From assembly GCF_947501425.1 (NCBI RefSeq), contig NZ_CANMVN010000007.1, positions 34,197 to 98,196 on the forward strand: 64,000 nt of DNA, given 5' to 3'. Both the position numbers and the translations under genes were made by a program. This DNA is from an uncultured Psychroserpens sp. GTDB taxonomy: Bacteria; Bacteroidota; Bacteroidia; Flavobacteriales; Flavobacteriaceae. Positions 1 through 9,576 of the stretch are shown one piece after another; within the stretch, counting starts at the first letter, position 1; each line of letters begins with the position of its first letter. The notes beneath the pieces were generated by a model that was not told the DNA's origin, did no database searches, and saw only the letters and a program-made list of their open reading frames with translations.

Positions 1-1401
1 ATTTTCAACATCATATATGGTATAATTTATTCCAGTTTTAAGACCAGCTTTTGAAAAATCGGCCATAGTAGGTTCACCATCCTTTTGTAGTATGACTACC
101 TTAAATGCATCTTTACGATACTTGTATCTTGTTATGGTAGCCATGGTTTTTAAATCAAATTGCTTAATGTGCTTCCATTGACTGTTTCTATCAATACCAA
201 AATTAGATTGCCATTTATTTAGGTCATAATCCTGATGTTTTAATATTCTAAAACTAGAACTCTTCTTTGTGAAATACGTATTATTTTTAAATTGCCATTG
301 AGACATATGCTCCAAAACCGACGACTGCATATGAACATAACCACAATAGACACTATTATTCTCGAAGGTTAACGATTTGGCGTGCAGAATTCTAAGTCCG
401 TTATTTCTACCAATAATCATATTGTTCTTAATCTCAACGTTTTCAATTGGTGCATTTTTATGAAACCCTAGTGTTAATGAAGCGGCATCACCTCCTACTT
501 GAGCATTTCCTACATCAGTATTATGGTAAAAAATATTATTGAGGATTTTAATGTGTTTTGCAATGTTTGTTCCATTTCTATCGTCTGATGCTACAATCAA
601 ATTATCTTTAAATGCACCACTTGGTGAGCCATTATTAAAGATTACATTACTTTTTAAGATGATATTTTTAACAAACTCTTCTTTAGCCTTTTTGTTAGCA
701 GACCAGATTTGAACACCTTTATAAAAATTATTAAAAATGATATTATTTTCGATAATTCGTGTGCTCTCTGAATTATTTTGAACGTAAATCCCAACACCTC
801 CACCTCTATTTTTGCTTGTGGTGTAGCCATTGTTAAAAATTAAACAGTCTAGGATTTCTGTTCCTCCAGTTCGTTTCCATGAGCCAAATCCGGAACCTGG
901 ATTATTATGGATTTTTAAATTGATGAACTTACAATCAATACCATTACTATGTGTTATTCCATCAACATTTTTAAAACCTTCAGAACCTTTATTTCGAGTA
1001 AATTCACCTAGAAATGTAACCTCAAAATTTTTATAGATAACTTGTTTACCTTTTACTTCAAGTACTGCTTTTTTTGATGATGTCACATTTCCGTTTAAAA
1101 TAACCTTATCAGTTTTATAAGCAGATACTGTGATGTATTTATCAGACTCCAAACTTTGTAGTGAACTGGTAAATCTACCATTGTAAATTCCATCGTGAAG
1201 CCAAATTATATCTCCTGCATTAACGACATCCGATTTTTGATCAAATGCGGTTTGAAGATCCCATGGATTGTCAATTGCACCTGTTCCATTCTCTGTTCCA
1301 GGATTGGAAGTATGATCTTTAGGGAATACATGAAACTCCTCTTGAGCATTTAATAAAAGCCCAATGCAACAAAAGAACACATGTAATATTCGTAGTTTCA
1401 T
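1..1401 (-). CDS. Secreted right-handed parallel beta-helix protein (polysaccharide-lyase-like), C-terminus cut off by window edge
   Basis: From an ATG at 1399-1401 the minus strand stays open for 467 codons to the window edge, so the end of the gene lies outside. Residues 1-20 look like a signal peptide ending in LNAQ. After an NPGTENGTG/NPWDLQTA segment come many short Asn-rich turns (KIHNNPG, ENNIIFNN, LNNIFYHN, KNNMIIG) at roughly regular spacing. This is the pattern of parallel beta-helix proteins such as PL6-type lyases and generic Beta_helix domains. Catalytic residues cannot be assigned by eye, so lyase activity is only a possibility. It is divergent from the glycosyltransferase at 1493 and probably belongs to the polysaccharide locus. 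Confidence 0.8.
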   Translation of the reverse strand, partial: MKLRILHVFFCCIGLLLNAQEEFHVFPKDHTSNPGTENGTGAIDNPWDLQTAFDQKSDVVNAGDIIWLHDGIYNGRFTSSLQSLESDKYITVSAYKTDKVILNGNVTSSKKAVLEVKGKQVIYKNFEVTFLGEFTRNKGSEGFKNVDGITHSNGIDCKFINLKIHNNPGSGFGSWKRTGGTEILDCLIFNNGYTTSKNRGGGVGIYVQNNSESTRIIENNIIFNNFYKGVQIWSANKKAKEEFVKNIILKSNVIFNNGSPSGAFKDNLIVASDDRNGTNIAKHIKILNNIFYHNTDVGNAQVGGDAASLTLGFHKNAPIENVEIKNNMIIGRNNGLRILHAKSLTFENNSVYCGYVHMQSSVLEHMSQWQFKNNTYFTKKSSSFRILKHQDYDLNKWQSNFGIDRNSQWKHIKQFDLKTMATITRYKYRKDAFKVVILQKDGEPTMADFSKAGLKTGINYTIYDVEN

Positions 1402-1426
1402 AATTTGATATTTCCAATTACTGTAC

Positions 1427-1434
1427 CAAAAATA
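1427..1434 (-). promoter_or_regulatory. -7 promoter element (TATTTTTG) for the beta-helix gene
   Basis: On the minus strand this reads TATTTTTG, matching the Bacteroidota -7 consensus TAnnTTTG, about 25 bases before the ATG at 1401. No clear -33 TTTG is visible. Confidence 0.45.
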
Positions 1435-1466
1435 GGGATTCAAAATAGTTAATACCATAAAAAGTG

Positions 1467-1474
1467 TATTTTTG
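1467..1474 (+). promoter_or_regulatory. -7 promoter element (TATTTTTG) for the glycosyltransferase pair at 1493
   Basis: TATTTTTG matches TAnnTTTG and ends 18 bases before the ATG at 1493. Together with the element at 1427-1434 it makes a divergent promoter region. Confidence 0.45.
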
Positions 1475-1492
1475 AATTAATTACAACGTCGT

Positions 1493-2383
1493 ATGCTATC
1501 TGTACTTATTCCAGTTTATAATTATGATATAAGAGCTCTTGTAACTGCCATTCAAGAACAGTTACTGACCTCTCAAATACCATTTGAAATTATATGTATG
1601 GATGATGGTTCAAAAAGCAATTTTAGAACTATTAATTCTGAAATAGAACAATTAGAACATACTGGCTATCGCGTTTCTAATTCCAACTTAGGACGAGTTG
1701 CCACAAGAAAAAGCTTAGCAGAAAACGCTAGCTATAATTGGTTGTTGTTTTTAGATGCCGATGTCATTCCAAGAACTAACCAGTTTATTAATAATTACAT
1801 TCCGTATTTGCATACTGATTACGAAGCCGTTTATGGTGGATTTGCTTATAAAGAGGATCAGCCTGAAGACGATTTGATGTTGAGATGGACTTATGGAAGA
1901 TCCAATGAGCAGGTATCGGCACATATCAGAAACAAAACACCTTACAAAATAGTAATATCGGCTAATTTTCTAATTAAAAAAACACGATTCCTTGAGTTAA
2001 GCTCCTATATGACCAATACTGGTTATGGATATGATAATTATTTTGGAGCGCTTTTAAAAGAAAAGACTGTTAAGGTCTTCCATATTGACAATGAAGTGTT
2101 TCATTTAGGCTTAGAATCTAGTGCTTCTTATCTCAAGAAAATTGAAGAATCTATTGACAACCTATTACAACTAGACACTGAGGACAAATTAAAAACAACC
2201 GATAATAGTTTATTAAAGTTATTTAAACTATTTAAAACCTATAAACTCCATAAGATTTGGGCCTGGGTCTACAAGACATTTGGCAGCTCTTTAAAATCTA
2301 ATTTGCTAAGCAAGAGACCAAGTGTGTTTATGTTACAATGTTATAAATTGAGTTACATTTGTTATCAAGATCAAAATTCATGA
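1493..2383 (+). CDS. Family 2 glycosyltransferase
   Basis: A 296-residue GT-A fold protein. The N-terminus reads LIPVYNYD (residues 5-12), followed by MDDGS near 36-40 and the metal/nucleotide-binding LDADV near 88-91, the order expected for GT2 enzymes. It is likely cytoplasmic and adds a sugar to a lipid-linked or nascent surface polysaccharide; donor and acceptor cannot be read from sequence. It is translationally coupled to the next gene through an ATGA overlap. Confidence 0.9.
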   Translation: MLSVLIPVYNYDIRALVTAIQEQLLTSQIPFEIICMDDGSKSNFRTINSEIEQLEHTGYRVSNSNLGRVATRKSLAENASYNWLLFLDADVIPRTNQFINNYIPYLHTDYEAVYGGFAYKEDQPEDDLMLRWTYGRSNEQVSAHIRNKTPYKIVISANFLIKKTRFLELSSYMTNTGYGYDNYFGALLKEKTVKVFHIDNEVFHLGLESSASYLKKIEESIDNLLQLDTEDKLKTTDNSLLKLFKLFKTYKLHKIWAWVYKTFGSSLKSNLLSKRPSVFMLQCYKLSYICYQDQNS

Positions 2384-3303
2384 CACCTTATTTTTCTATC
2401 ATAATTTCTGTTTATAACAAAGCAGCATATGTAGCCGATACTCTGACATCTGTTTTAGATCAATCTTATTCAAATTTTGAAGTTATTGTAGTAAATGATG
2501 GTTCTACAGATGAGAGTTTAGAGATCTTAGAACGTTTTGACGATTTCAGACTACAGATTATCAATCAAGATAATCATGGTGCATCACATGCTAGAAACCA
2601 CGGCATAAATCTAGCAAAAGGCCGCTATATTGCTCTTCTTGATGGTGACGATCTTTGGGATTCTCACTTCTTAGAAACTATGCATACCACCATAGATAAT
2701 CATCCTACACAATCTATATTTACAAGTGCAATTGCACATAAGTATGATGACAACATCGTTCCTGTTCCTTACAGTTTCAAAATAGATAAAGACGTTTTAA
2801 TATTAGACTATTTTGAGGCAAGTCAGAAGCATTCGGCATTATCTGGTTCTAGCACTGTGTTTAAACGTGATATTTTGGACATTACCGGAAATTTCGATGA
2901 ACGTATCAGGTCTGGTCAGGACACTGATCTATGGATTCGCTTTGGAATACATTTTCCAGTAGTATTTGTAAGTAAGGTATTAGTGTATTATGTGTTTAAT
3001 AGACAAAGCTTGTCTAATACTACATCTGACATTAATCTTAAACCTAAATTTGACAAGTATAAGGAAGAAGAAAACACAAATTTTTATCTGAAAAAATTTT
3101 TAGATAGAAATAGATTTTCGCTGGCTATATTAAGTAAGCTTAATGGTGATTGTGTGTCATTTGAGTTTTTTAGAACCTCGCTGTCACTAAGGAGCTTATC
3201 ATTAAAAAGAAAAATTTTAATTATGAGTCCGAAATGGGTTATTTCACTACTTCTCAAACTAAAGTCAATTACTGGGAAGAAGTTATATTACGATACTTTA
3301 TAA
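2380..3303 (+). CDS. Family 2 glycosyltransferase
   Basis: GT2 enzyme with FSIIISVYNK at the N-terminus, VNDGSTDE near residues 39-45, the DxD-type LLDGDDLWD near 87-94, and a later SGQDTDLW segment like the acceptor-side ED/QD motif of this family. I chose ATG 2380, which overlaps the preceding stop as ATGA, over an upstream TTG at 2359 because the conserved fold starts directly after it (about 307 residues). Its tail overlaps the convergent ketoisomerase gene by 16 bases. Specificity is unknown. Confidence 0.9.
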   Translation: MTPYFSIIISVYNKAAYVADTLTSVLDQSYSNFEVIVVNDGSTDESLEILERFDDFRLQIINQDNHGASHARNHGINLAKGRYIALLDGDDLWDSHFLETMHTTIDNHPTQSIFTSAIAHKYDDNIVPVPYSFKIDKDVLILDYFEASQKHSALSGSSTVFKRDILDITGNFDERIRSGQDTDLWIRFGIHFPVVFVSKVLVYYVFNRQSLSNTTSDINLKPKFDKYKEEENTNFYLKKFLDRNRFSLAILSKLNGDCVSFEFFRTSLSLRSLSLKRKILIMSPKWVISLLLKLKSITGKKLYYDTL

Positions 3304-3698
3304 TCTTTAAATTCTTTGTAATCTCTTATGTAATCGTCTTCATCAAACTCATCTGAAGCTAAGACCAAGCAGACTGATCCTGAAGAAAAATTTTCCAATT
3401 CACGCCAAATTCCAGTAGGTATTAATAATCCTTTATCTGGTTTATTGAGCATGATTTTTCTCTTTTGTTTACCATCATCAAGAACCACTTCAAAACTTCC
3501 GCTAAGGGCAATTAAAAACTCTAACTGCTCCTTATGTGCATGACCACCACGATACGCATCACTAGGCACATCATACAAATAATACACTCGTTTTATTTGA
3601 TAAGGAATAGAGTCTTTTTCAATCACCGCCAAATTGCCTCTAGGATCTGTAATTTTTGGTATCTCTATTATCTCAATATTATCTATACTATTCTTCAT
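3288..3698 (-). CDS. FdtA/WxcM-like cupin, probable dTDP-4-keto-6-deoxyhexose 3,4-ketoisomerase
   Basis: A 136-residue single-domain cupin. It has DPRGNLAVIE at 18-27, YRGGHAHKEQ at 49-58 (His53 and His55 as likely catalytic/metal-side histidines), and PTGIWREL in the last strand. This matches the WxcM-like C-terminal family, whose studied members FdtA and QdtA isomerise dTDP-4-keto-6-deoxyglucose to 3-keto sugars. With the DegT-type aminotransferase at 10885 it implies synthesis of a 3-amino-3,6-dideoxyhexose. It overlaps the upstream glycosyltransferase gene by 11 bases. FdtA and QdtA products differ at C4 and cannot be told apart here. Confidence 0.85.
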   Translation of the reverse strand: MKNSIDNIEIIEIPKITDPRGNLAVIEKDSIPYQIKRVYYLYDVPSDAYRGGHAHKEQLEFLIALSGSFEVVLDDGKQKRKIMLNKPDKGLLIPTGIWRELENFSSGSVCLVLASDEFDEDDYIRDYKEFKDYKVS

Positions 3699-4794
3699 CC
3701 TTTAATAATTGTTCCCATTGAAGAGAGATTTGCTCTTTAGAAAACCTTTCAACTGATTTTGAAGCATACGTCTTACACTTTTTATATAACGTGTCATTCT
3801 TAAACATCTTAACCATAGATTCTGCAAATAGACCTGTATCTCTATCTGCTACCAGAAGACCATTTTCTTCATTGATTACAATCTCATTGGGACCAGATAT
3901 AATATCCAAAGATACTACAGGCACTCCAATGGACAATGCCTCCAGAAGTACCATTGGAAATCCTTCATATCTACTAGTTAATGTTACAAATTTACTATTG
4001 TAAATATATGGAAACGGATTTGGTGTAAAAGGATGAAATACTATAAAATCATTTCCATCATGTTCTTTTACATACATCTCTAAGGTCTCTTTGTCTTTAC
4101 CATCACCTAAAATAACAAGAAAAACATCTTCTTTCCATAAATTTGATCTCAGGAATGAATCAATTAAAAACTTATAATCTTTTATTGAATCTTCAATTCT
4201 TCCATAAGATAACACATATGTTTTTCCTTTCAAAGGATGACCTATCAAGTCTCTTGATTGCATCCAATCTGGATCATAAGCATTATATATTGTGGTTGAA
4301 TTATGTAACCCGTTGACTTTTAACAGTTCCGTTTCGATGTAATTAGAAACCGCTACATTACAGTAATTATTTTTGTGAATTTTAATAAAGTGATCTCGTT
4401 GCATTTCGGTGTTTAAAACTTGTCTGGAACTGTGTAATACATAAATGGTTTTAATCCCTCTGTACAGATATTGTTTATAGAAAACCTCTCTGTAGTAATT
4501 GTTCTTAGGGCGATGATCTATGATAAAATCAAACTGTTTCAATTTAAGATACTGACGTAGTTTTTTGAAACGTTTTAGCCTTTTATAAAGCGAATCATTT
4601 TCACTGTCTTTATGTTCGCCCAAATTAAACAAGGTTCCCGAATAAGGGTAATCAATTTGGTCATTCAAAAGTACAAGATGCACATCATGTCCCATTTCAG
4701 TTAACATACTTGTGAGTACTGAAATAGAACGTTCTGCACCACCTTTTGATAGTGATATGCCAACAACACATATTTTCATTGTGGTATTAGTCAT
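3688..4794 (-). CDS. Family 4 glycosyltransferase (GT-B fold)
   Basis: About 368 residues. The N-terminal GT-B signature SLSKGGAERSI is at 14-24. The C-terminal half contains LGDGKDKE, then SRYEGFPMVLLEALSIGVPVV, which includes the E-x7-E nucleotide-sugar motif of GT4 retaining enzymes. The start is either ATG 4794 or ATG 4779 (MKICVVG); the second begins right at the first beta strand. It is followed by the ketoisomerase with an 11-base overlap, so the two form one transcript. A step in capsule or O-polysaccharide assembly is likely. Confidence 0.88.
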   Translation of the reverse strand: MTNTTMKICVVGISLSKGGAERSISVLTSMLTEMGHDVHLVLLNDQIDYPYSGTLFNLGEHKDSENDSLYKRLKRFKKLRQYLKLKQFDFIIDHRPKNNYYREVFYKQYLYRGIKTIYVLHSSRQVLNTEMQRDHFIKIHKNNYCNVAVSNYIETELLKVNGLHNSTTIYNAYDPDWMQSRDLIGHPLKGKTYVLSYGRIEDSIKDYKFLIDSFLRSNLWKEDVFLVILGDGKDKETLEMYVKEHDGNDFIVFHPFTPNPFPYIYNSKFVTLTSRYEGFPMVLLEALSIGVPVVSLDIISGPNEIVINEENGLLVADRDTGLFAESMVKMFKNDTLYKKCKTYASKSVERFSKEQISLQWEQLLKDEE

Positions 4795-4846
4795 TTTATC
4801 ATATTTTTGAAAAGGACAAGTTCATGTTCGTAAATATATAGTATTT

Positions 4847-5995
4847 GTGAGGATTTTATTAGTTGGTGAGTACAGTAGATTACACAATTCTTTGAAAGAA
4901 GGCTTAAAATCTCTAAATCATGAGGTGACATTAGTTGGTGATAAAGACGGATTTAAGAATTATGATGTTGATATTCCAATTGGTTCAAAAATCTTCAATA
5001 ACACCTTTTGGCATCCCATCTCAAAATTAGTAAATAAGCTAACAGGCATAAATTTAATTGCTCTTGAAAATGCTATCAGATTTTATAAAATCCTACCAAA
5101 ATTAAAAGGCTACGATAGTGTTCAACTTATCAATGAAGGTGGACTTAAAACCTATCCCAAATTTGAAATTTTCCTCACAAAAAAACTAATGCAACAAAAT
5201 AAAAGTGTATTCCTTTTATCCTGCGGTATTGATTATATAAGTGTAAAATTTGCTCAGGATAAAAAGTTTAGATATTCCATATTAACACCATTACATGATG
5301 ATAATACTCATCAGGCATATTATAAACACATCCTTAATAAACTAAAGCCTAAGCACCAAAAATTACACAAATTTTTATACAACAATGTTAACGGCATTAT
5401 CGCTACAGATTTGGATTACCACATACCACACATTGGAGTACATAATTATTTGGGAATGATTCCAAATCCGATAAACTGCGATAAGATTGCATATACAGAA
5501 CCTTCACATCAAGATACAGTTACTATTTTTCATGGTGTCAATAAAACAGGCTACATTAAAAAAGGAAATATATTTTTTGACAAAGCACTTCATATCATAA
5601 AGGAAAAGTATAATGATAGAGTGCAAATCATAAGAACCGAAAACATTCCCTATGATACTTATATGAAATTTTATATTTCCTGCGATATATTATTAGATCA
5701 AGTGTATGCTTATGATCAAGGGTATAATGCTTTAGAAGCAATGGCAAGAGGCAAAATTGTGTTTACAGGTGCTGAACAAGAATGGCTGGAATATTACAAT
5801 ATAAATAAAGATACCATTGCTATAAATGCATTACCAGATGTAGATTATCTGGTAAAAAAATTAAGTTGGTTAATCGAAAATCCGGATATCAGAAAAAATA
5901 TAAGCTCTAATGCTAGATCATTTATTGAAAAAGAACATCACTATATTCAAATAGCTAAATCTTATACTGAGCTTTGGAATGCCCATAAATCTTGA
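4847..5995 (+). CDS. GT-B fold glycosyltransferase (family 1/4-like)
   Basis: A 382-residue protein beginning MRILLVGEYSRLHNSL at a GTG codon. No ATG fits the obvious first beta strand, so GTG 4847 is probably the real start. The C-terminal half has FHGVNKTGYIKKG and DQGYNALEAMARGKIVFTG, the region equivalent to the donor-binding E-rich motif. It is divergent from the GT4 gene at 4794 and followed almost directly by the rhamnosyltransferase-like gene. Donor and acceptor are unknown. Confidence 0.82.
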   Translation: MRILLVGEYSRLHNSLKEGLKSLNHEVTLVGDKDGFKNYDVDIPIGSKIFNNTFWHPISKLVNKLTGINLIALENAIRFYKILPKLKGYDSVQLINEGGLKTYPKFEIFLTKKLMQQNKSVFLLSCGIDYISVKFAQDKKFRYSILTPLHDDNTHQAYYKHILNKLKPKHQKLHKFLYNNVNGIIATDLDYHIPHIGVHNYLGMIPNPINCDKIAYTEPSHQDTVTIFHGVNKTGYIKKGNIFFDKALHIIKEKYNDRVQIIRTENIPYDTYMKFYISCDILLDQVYAYDQGYNALEAMARGKIVFTGAEQEWLEYYNINKDTIAINALPDVDYLVKKLSWLIENPDIRKNISSNARSFIEKEHHYIQIAKSYTELWNAHKS

Positions 5996-5996
5996 T

Positions 5997-6821
5997 ATGA
6001 AACACTATTTAATTACCCGATTCAACTTAAAGAATGCCAATTGGCATATATCAGGAAGTGATCAAGATGTTTTATCAAAACAATGGCTGGATCATCGGTT
6101 TGAAATTTTTGAATCTTACTGTCTTCCATCTGTAGAAAACCAAACGTGCAATAGTTTTACCTGGCTGGTGTGTTTTGATATCAATACACCCAAAAACTAT
6201 CTCAAAAAGATTGACGACTTAAACCAGCAATTATCAAACTTTCAACCATTATTTATCGATGGATTTGATCATTTGGAATCGGAGTTATCAGACTATATAA
6301 AAAAAGATGCTACGCAACATCAGACTCATGCTATTACAACACGATTAGATAATGACGATATCATACACAAGGATTTTATTAAAAGCATTCAGGAATTATC
6401 AGAGCCAAATAATGCTGCAATAAACATAAGCTCAGGCTACCAATTGATATTAAACAATGCTCATTACAGCGTTAGGTTGGTAAAAAAAGCATTCAATCCA
6501 TTTATGAGTGTGATAAGTACATTAGAAAATTTTGAAAGTGTTATCTCTAAAGAACACCATCACTGGAAATTACACCCAAATATAATTATAAATCATAATG
6601 ACCGACTTTGGATTCAGTTTGTTCACGGGAATAATATCTTAAATGATATTAGTAAAACCTCAAAAAAGACAAGTGTTTTCAATGCTTCTGAATTCGGACT
6701 TAAAAATATAAGGATCAAAGAGGGTAAATTTGAAGTTATTTTATATAATATTGTGATGTATCCACAGAGATTATATCACAATTTAAAACAGGACATAAAA
6801 CATATTTTTAAAGCCAAATGA
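5997..6821 (+). CDS. Putative rhamnosyltransferase-family glycosyltransferase
   Basis: From ATG 5997 the protein is 274 residues, MKHYLITRFNLKN..., with FESYCLPSVENQTCNSFTW near the N-terminus and a TTRLDNDDIIHKDF segment near the middle that supplies a DxDD-type motif. This layout matches the Pfam family named putative rhamnosyl transferase (PF11316). An in-frame ATG at 5979 lies inside the previous gene and adds six residues of no obvious value. It overlaps the acyltransferase start by ATGA. Rhamnose as donor is a family name, not evidence. Confidence 0.8.
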   Translation: MKHYLITRFNLKNANWHISGSDQDVLSKQWLDHRFEIFESYCLPSVENQTCNSFTWLVCFDINTPKNYLKKIDDLNQQLSNFQPLFIDGFDHLESELSDYIKKDATQHQTHAITTRLDNDDIIHKDFIKSIQELSEPNNAAINISSGYQLILNNAHYSVRLVKKAFNPFMSVISTLENFESVISKEHHHWKLHPNIIINHNDRLWIQFVHGNNILNDISKTSKKTSVFNASEFGLKNIRIKEGKFEVILYNIVMYPQRLYHNLKQDIKHIFKAK

Positions 6822-7309
6822 GTATAAGCAATATAATTTCAGACAAAGCTACTATTGGAAAAAACGTGCAAATAGGCTCTTTTTGCATCATTGAAGATGA
6901 TGTTGTTATTGGTGATAATACCATTATTAAGAGCTACGTTGAATTAAGAAAAGGAACTGTTATTGGACAAAATTGCTTAATAGATTCTCGTGTAAGTTCT
7001 TCAGGGAATTGTGTAATTGGGAACAATGTTGTAGTGAGATACGATAGTATTTTGGCTCGAGGTTTAAAAATAGGTGACAACTCCTATTTAAGTCCTAGAG
7101 TTATGACCAATAATCTTAACACCAATAAAGAACAAATTGGTGGTGCGCATATAGGTAAAAATGTTTTTGTAGGCACCAATTGCGTATTACACCATGGCAT
7201 AACCGTTGGAGACAACAGCGTTCTGGGTGCTTTGGCATACGTCAATAAAAATGTTCCGAAAAATGAAGTTTGGTTTGGAAATCCTGCCAAATTTCAAAGA
7301 AAGGTATAA
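6818..7309 (+). CDS. Left-handed beta-helix (hexapeptide) acyltransferase
   Basis: A 163-residue protein built of imperfect [IV]-G-x-x-x hexapeptide repeats (TIGKNVQIG, VIGDNT, VIGQNC, VIGNNV, KIGDNS, HIGKNV, VGDNSV) from residue 12 to about 150, ending GNPAKF. This is the LbH acyltransferase fold. It lies in the same polycistron as the glycosyltransferases (ATGA overlap). Given the FdtA-like and aminotransferase genes, N-acetylation of an amino sugar (an FdtC-like role) or O-acetylation of the glycan are both possible. Confidence 0.85.
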   Translation: MSISNIISDKATIGKNVQIGSFCIIEDDVVIGDNTIIKSYVELRKGTVIGQNCLIDSRVSSSGNCVIGNNVVVRYDSILARGLKIGDNSYLSPRVMTNNLNTNKEQIGGAHIGKNVFVGTNCVLHHGITVGDNSVLGALAYVNKNVPKNEVWFGNPAKFQRKV

Positions 7310-7321
7310 TACGCTAAGTGT

Positions 7322-8080
7322 TTATAATTTTACACGTTTATACCTAAAAAGATTCTCTTTTTCTGATTCCCAATCTCTGATGTAATTCTCTTTAATCAAT
7401 TTAGCTGGAACACCACCTAAAAGAATTTCAGAACCTAAACTACGATAATCTTTATTACACAAACTATTTGAGGCTATAACACAATGATCTGGCGTTTTTG
7501 TATTAGACATGATAGACACACGATTGGATATGGCATTATAATCTCCTAATATAATCTCTCCTGACATTGGATAGGATTCTCCAGTTTTGGAGTTTTTCAT
7601 AGGATGAGATGTCGTATCTACCAACTGCGATTCGTAACCTATACCACACCAGTTACCTAGTATGATTTTATTGGTGCAGATAAGCTTAACATTAGACCCG
7701 AGACATCCCATAAATCCGAATTCGCAATAAGCATTCTTATCTACACTCAAAAACACATCTTTCCCAAAATGTGCATGACCTTTAAATACAAGGTTTCCAT
7801 TTAAAATAATTTCAGCTATTCCTTTTGATCTCGACATTTTTTCAAATTTCTGTCCGAAACCTATCATCGCTTTTTTAATAGGAGCCTCTATACTTACTGA
7901 GCCATTCAGACTTGAGAACTTAACTTTTCCGTAGAAATAGAAAGGGAGTTTTTTGGCTTGATCAAACGGAAGCATTTTAAAATTAAAATACAAGGTTCTA
8001 TACCAATTTACAGTAAAAAAGAATTTAATACGATTTATCATCCTTCGTATAAATGATGTATTTCTTTGAGGTTTACTCAT
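7322..8080 (-). CDS. Hexapeptide-repeat acyltransferase (WcaF/maltose O-acetyltransferase-like)
   Basis: A 252-residue protein. About 90 N-terminal residues precede the beta-helix part, in which GNWCGIGYESQLVDTTSHPM carries the usual active-site His region. It is followed by GDYNAISNRVSIMSNTKTPDHCVIASNSL and LGGVPAKLIKENYIRD, the standard C-terminal end of sugar O-acetyltransferases. It overlaps the start of nothing on the plus strand but overlaps the end of the upstream flippase gene by 8 bases, so it is cotranscribed. Only 12 bases separate it from the convergent acyltransferase. Confidence 0.85.
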   Translation of the reverse strand: MSKPQRNTSFIRRMINRIKFFFTVNWYRTLYFNFKMLPFDQAKKLPFYFYGKVKFSSLNGSVSIEAPIKKAMIGFGQKFEKMSRSKGIAEIILNGNLVFKGHAHFGKDVFLSVDKNAYCEFGFMGCLGSNVKLICTNKIILGNWCGIGYESQLVDTTSHPMKNSKTGESYPMSGEIILGDYNAISNRVSIMSNTKTPDHCVIASNSLCNKDYRSLGSEILLGGVPAKLIKENYIRDWESEKENLFRYKRVKL

Positions 8081-9560
8081 TAGATGTTTTAAAAAAACGT
8101 TTTAATATGACTTGAAAGTTAACTCTTTTGTTCAATTGATAATACGAATACACACCAGAAATAATAATTAGTAATGCACATAATACATATTTATAGATCA
8201 AATCATTGATGTATGTCACGCCAAAAGTTGCTAAAGACAAACTTAATAAAACTATAAAAATCCCCATTAACTCAGTGTGCAATTCTAATTTATACCGCTT
8301 AGAAGTAATGATCTTGAGTCCAATAAAATGACAGATATAATATATTAAAAAGCTAATACCTAAGCCTTCTAAGTCATAAAAATAGTAACCTAATATGTTT
8401 AGAACAAGCATTAGTGTATTAAAAAACAGAGCTGTTTTTATGAATAACTTTGAGTCTCCTTTAGCTAAGATAACATAACCCATAGACCATGATAGAGTTT
8501 TAAACAACATCCCCAAAATAGCCCAAGACATAAACCCAACAATCACCAAAAATGCTTTAGAATACAAGAGCTTAATAATTAGTGGTAAAAATGATAAAAA
8601 TCCAACTACTAGTGGACCAATAAGAAGAATTCCAATAACAGATTGCTGACTTACAGTTTTATTGATCTCATCTCGAGATTCTATAATACCCGATAACTTC
8701 GGGAAATAATCAGTCCGCATCGCATTAAAAACCATACCAACGTAGGAATTTAGTATAACGAAACCAGCAAGGTAAAACCCAACCACATCTACACCACCAA
8801 CTTGACTCAAATACAACTGAAACACATATGCTGCTACTAGACTTATGGAAGCCTGTAAGCTTAACATAAACCCTAATCTCAACATTCCTCTAGCCTTTGT
8901 GTAGGCGTCTCTATTAGAAATTTTTAGTTTTTCAAATTTAACTTTGTTAGCATAAAACCAGCTAATGAGTAGACTAACCACAGATGAGAGTATAATTACT
9001 GGCACAATGGCATCTAATCTGTAAAAATAATACAGTGGCAAACTAACAAGAAGCGCTAAAAAATTACCTAATAAATTGGCTTTTGCCAACAGGTTTAATT
9101 TTCTATAGCCTTGTAGTATAGCTAACTGTCCAGCTGTTAACTGGCTAAATAGTAAGGATAAGGATATCCAAATAAAAGCAATAGTATAATTGTAATTATC
9201 AAATGCCAAATGGCTTAATAATGGGGAAAGTATAATGGTAGCTATAATACCTAGCAAACCCGTAAACCATACCACTTTTTTAATGGTAGCTATTATTAAT
9301 GCTGATTCTCGGTCGTTTTGTTTATTTCTAGTAAGTGCAATCTCTCTAACAGCAGTAGTACTTAATCCTAACCGTGTAAATTCTCCAATAACTTTTAATG
9401 TAGACATGAGAAGACCAATAATACCCATTCCAGTAGGACCAATCCAAATGGCAATAACTTTTGATCTAATGATTGAAATTATAATATTGAAAACCTGTAC
9501 AGCTCCAAAAAGAGACGTAGATTTTAATATACTCGTATAGTCATTACTTTGTTTAGGCAT
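8073..9560 (-). CDS. Wzx-type polysaccharide flippase
   Basis: A 495-residue polytopic membrane protein with about a dozen hydrophobic segments. It starts in the style of the Polysacc_synt/MATE-like flippases: a positively charged N-terminus, then STSLFGAVQVFNIIISIIRSKVIAIWIGPTG-type sequence. Such proteins move undecaprenyl-linked sugar units across the inner membrane. A second flippase gene follows immediately upstream on the same strand (17 bases apart). Lipid-linked substrate is not predictable. Confidence 0.88.
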   Translation of the reverse strand: MPKQSNDYTSILKSTSLFGAVQVFNIIISIIRSKVIAIWIGPTGMGIIGLLMSTLKVIGEFTRLGLSTTAVREIALTRNKQNDRESALIIATIKKVVWFTGLLGIIATIILSPLLSHLAFDNYNYTIAFIWISLSLLFSQLTAGQLAILQGYRKLNLLAKANLLGNFLALLVSLPLYYFYRLDAIVPVIILSSVVSLLISWFYANKVKFEKLKISNRDAYTKARGMLRLGFMLSLQASISLVAAYVFQLYLSQVGGVDVVGFYLAGFVILNSYVGMVFNAMRTDYFPKLSGIIESRDEINKTVSQQSVIGILLIGPLVVGFLSFLPLIIKLLYSKAFLVIVGFMSWAILGMLFKTLSWSMGYVILAKGDSKLFIKTALFFNTLMLVLNILGYYFYDLEGLGISFLIYYICHFIGLKIITSKRYKLELHTELMGIFIVLLSLSLATFGVTYINDLIYKYVLCALLIIISGVYSYYQLNKRVNFQVILKRFFKTSNE

Positions 9561-9576
9561 TAAACCCGATATCTAG

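Noticed and set aside
830..1036. 68-residue plus-strand frame
   Set aside because: Antisense to the beta-helix gene, which is supported by signal peptide and repeat pattern.
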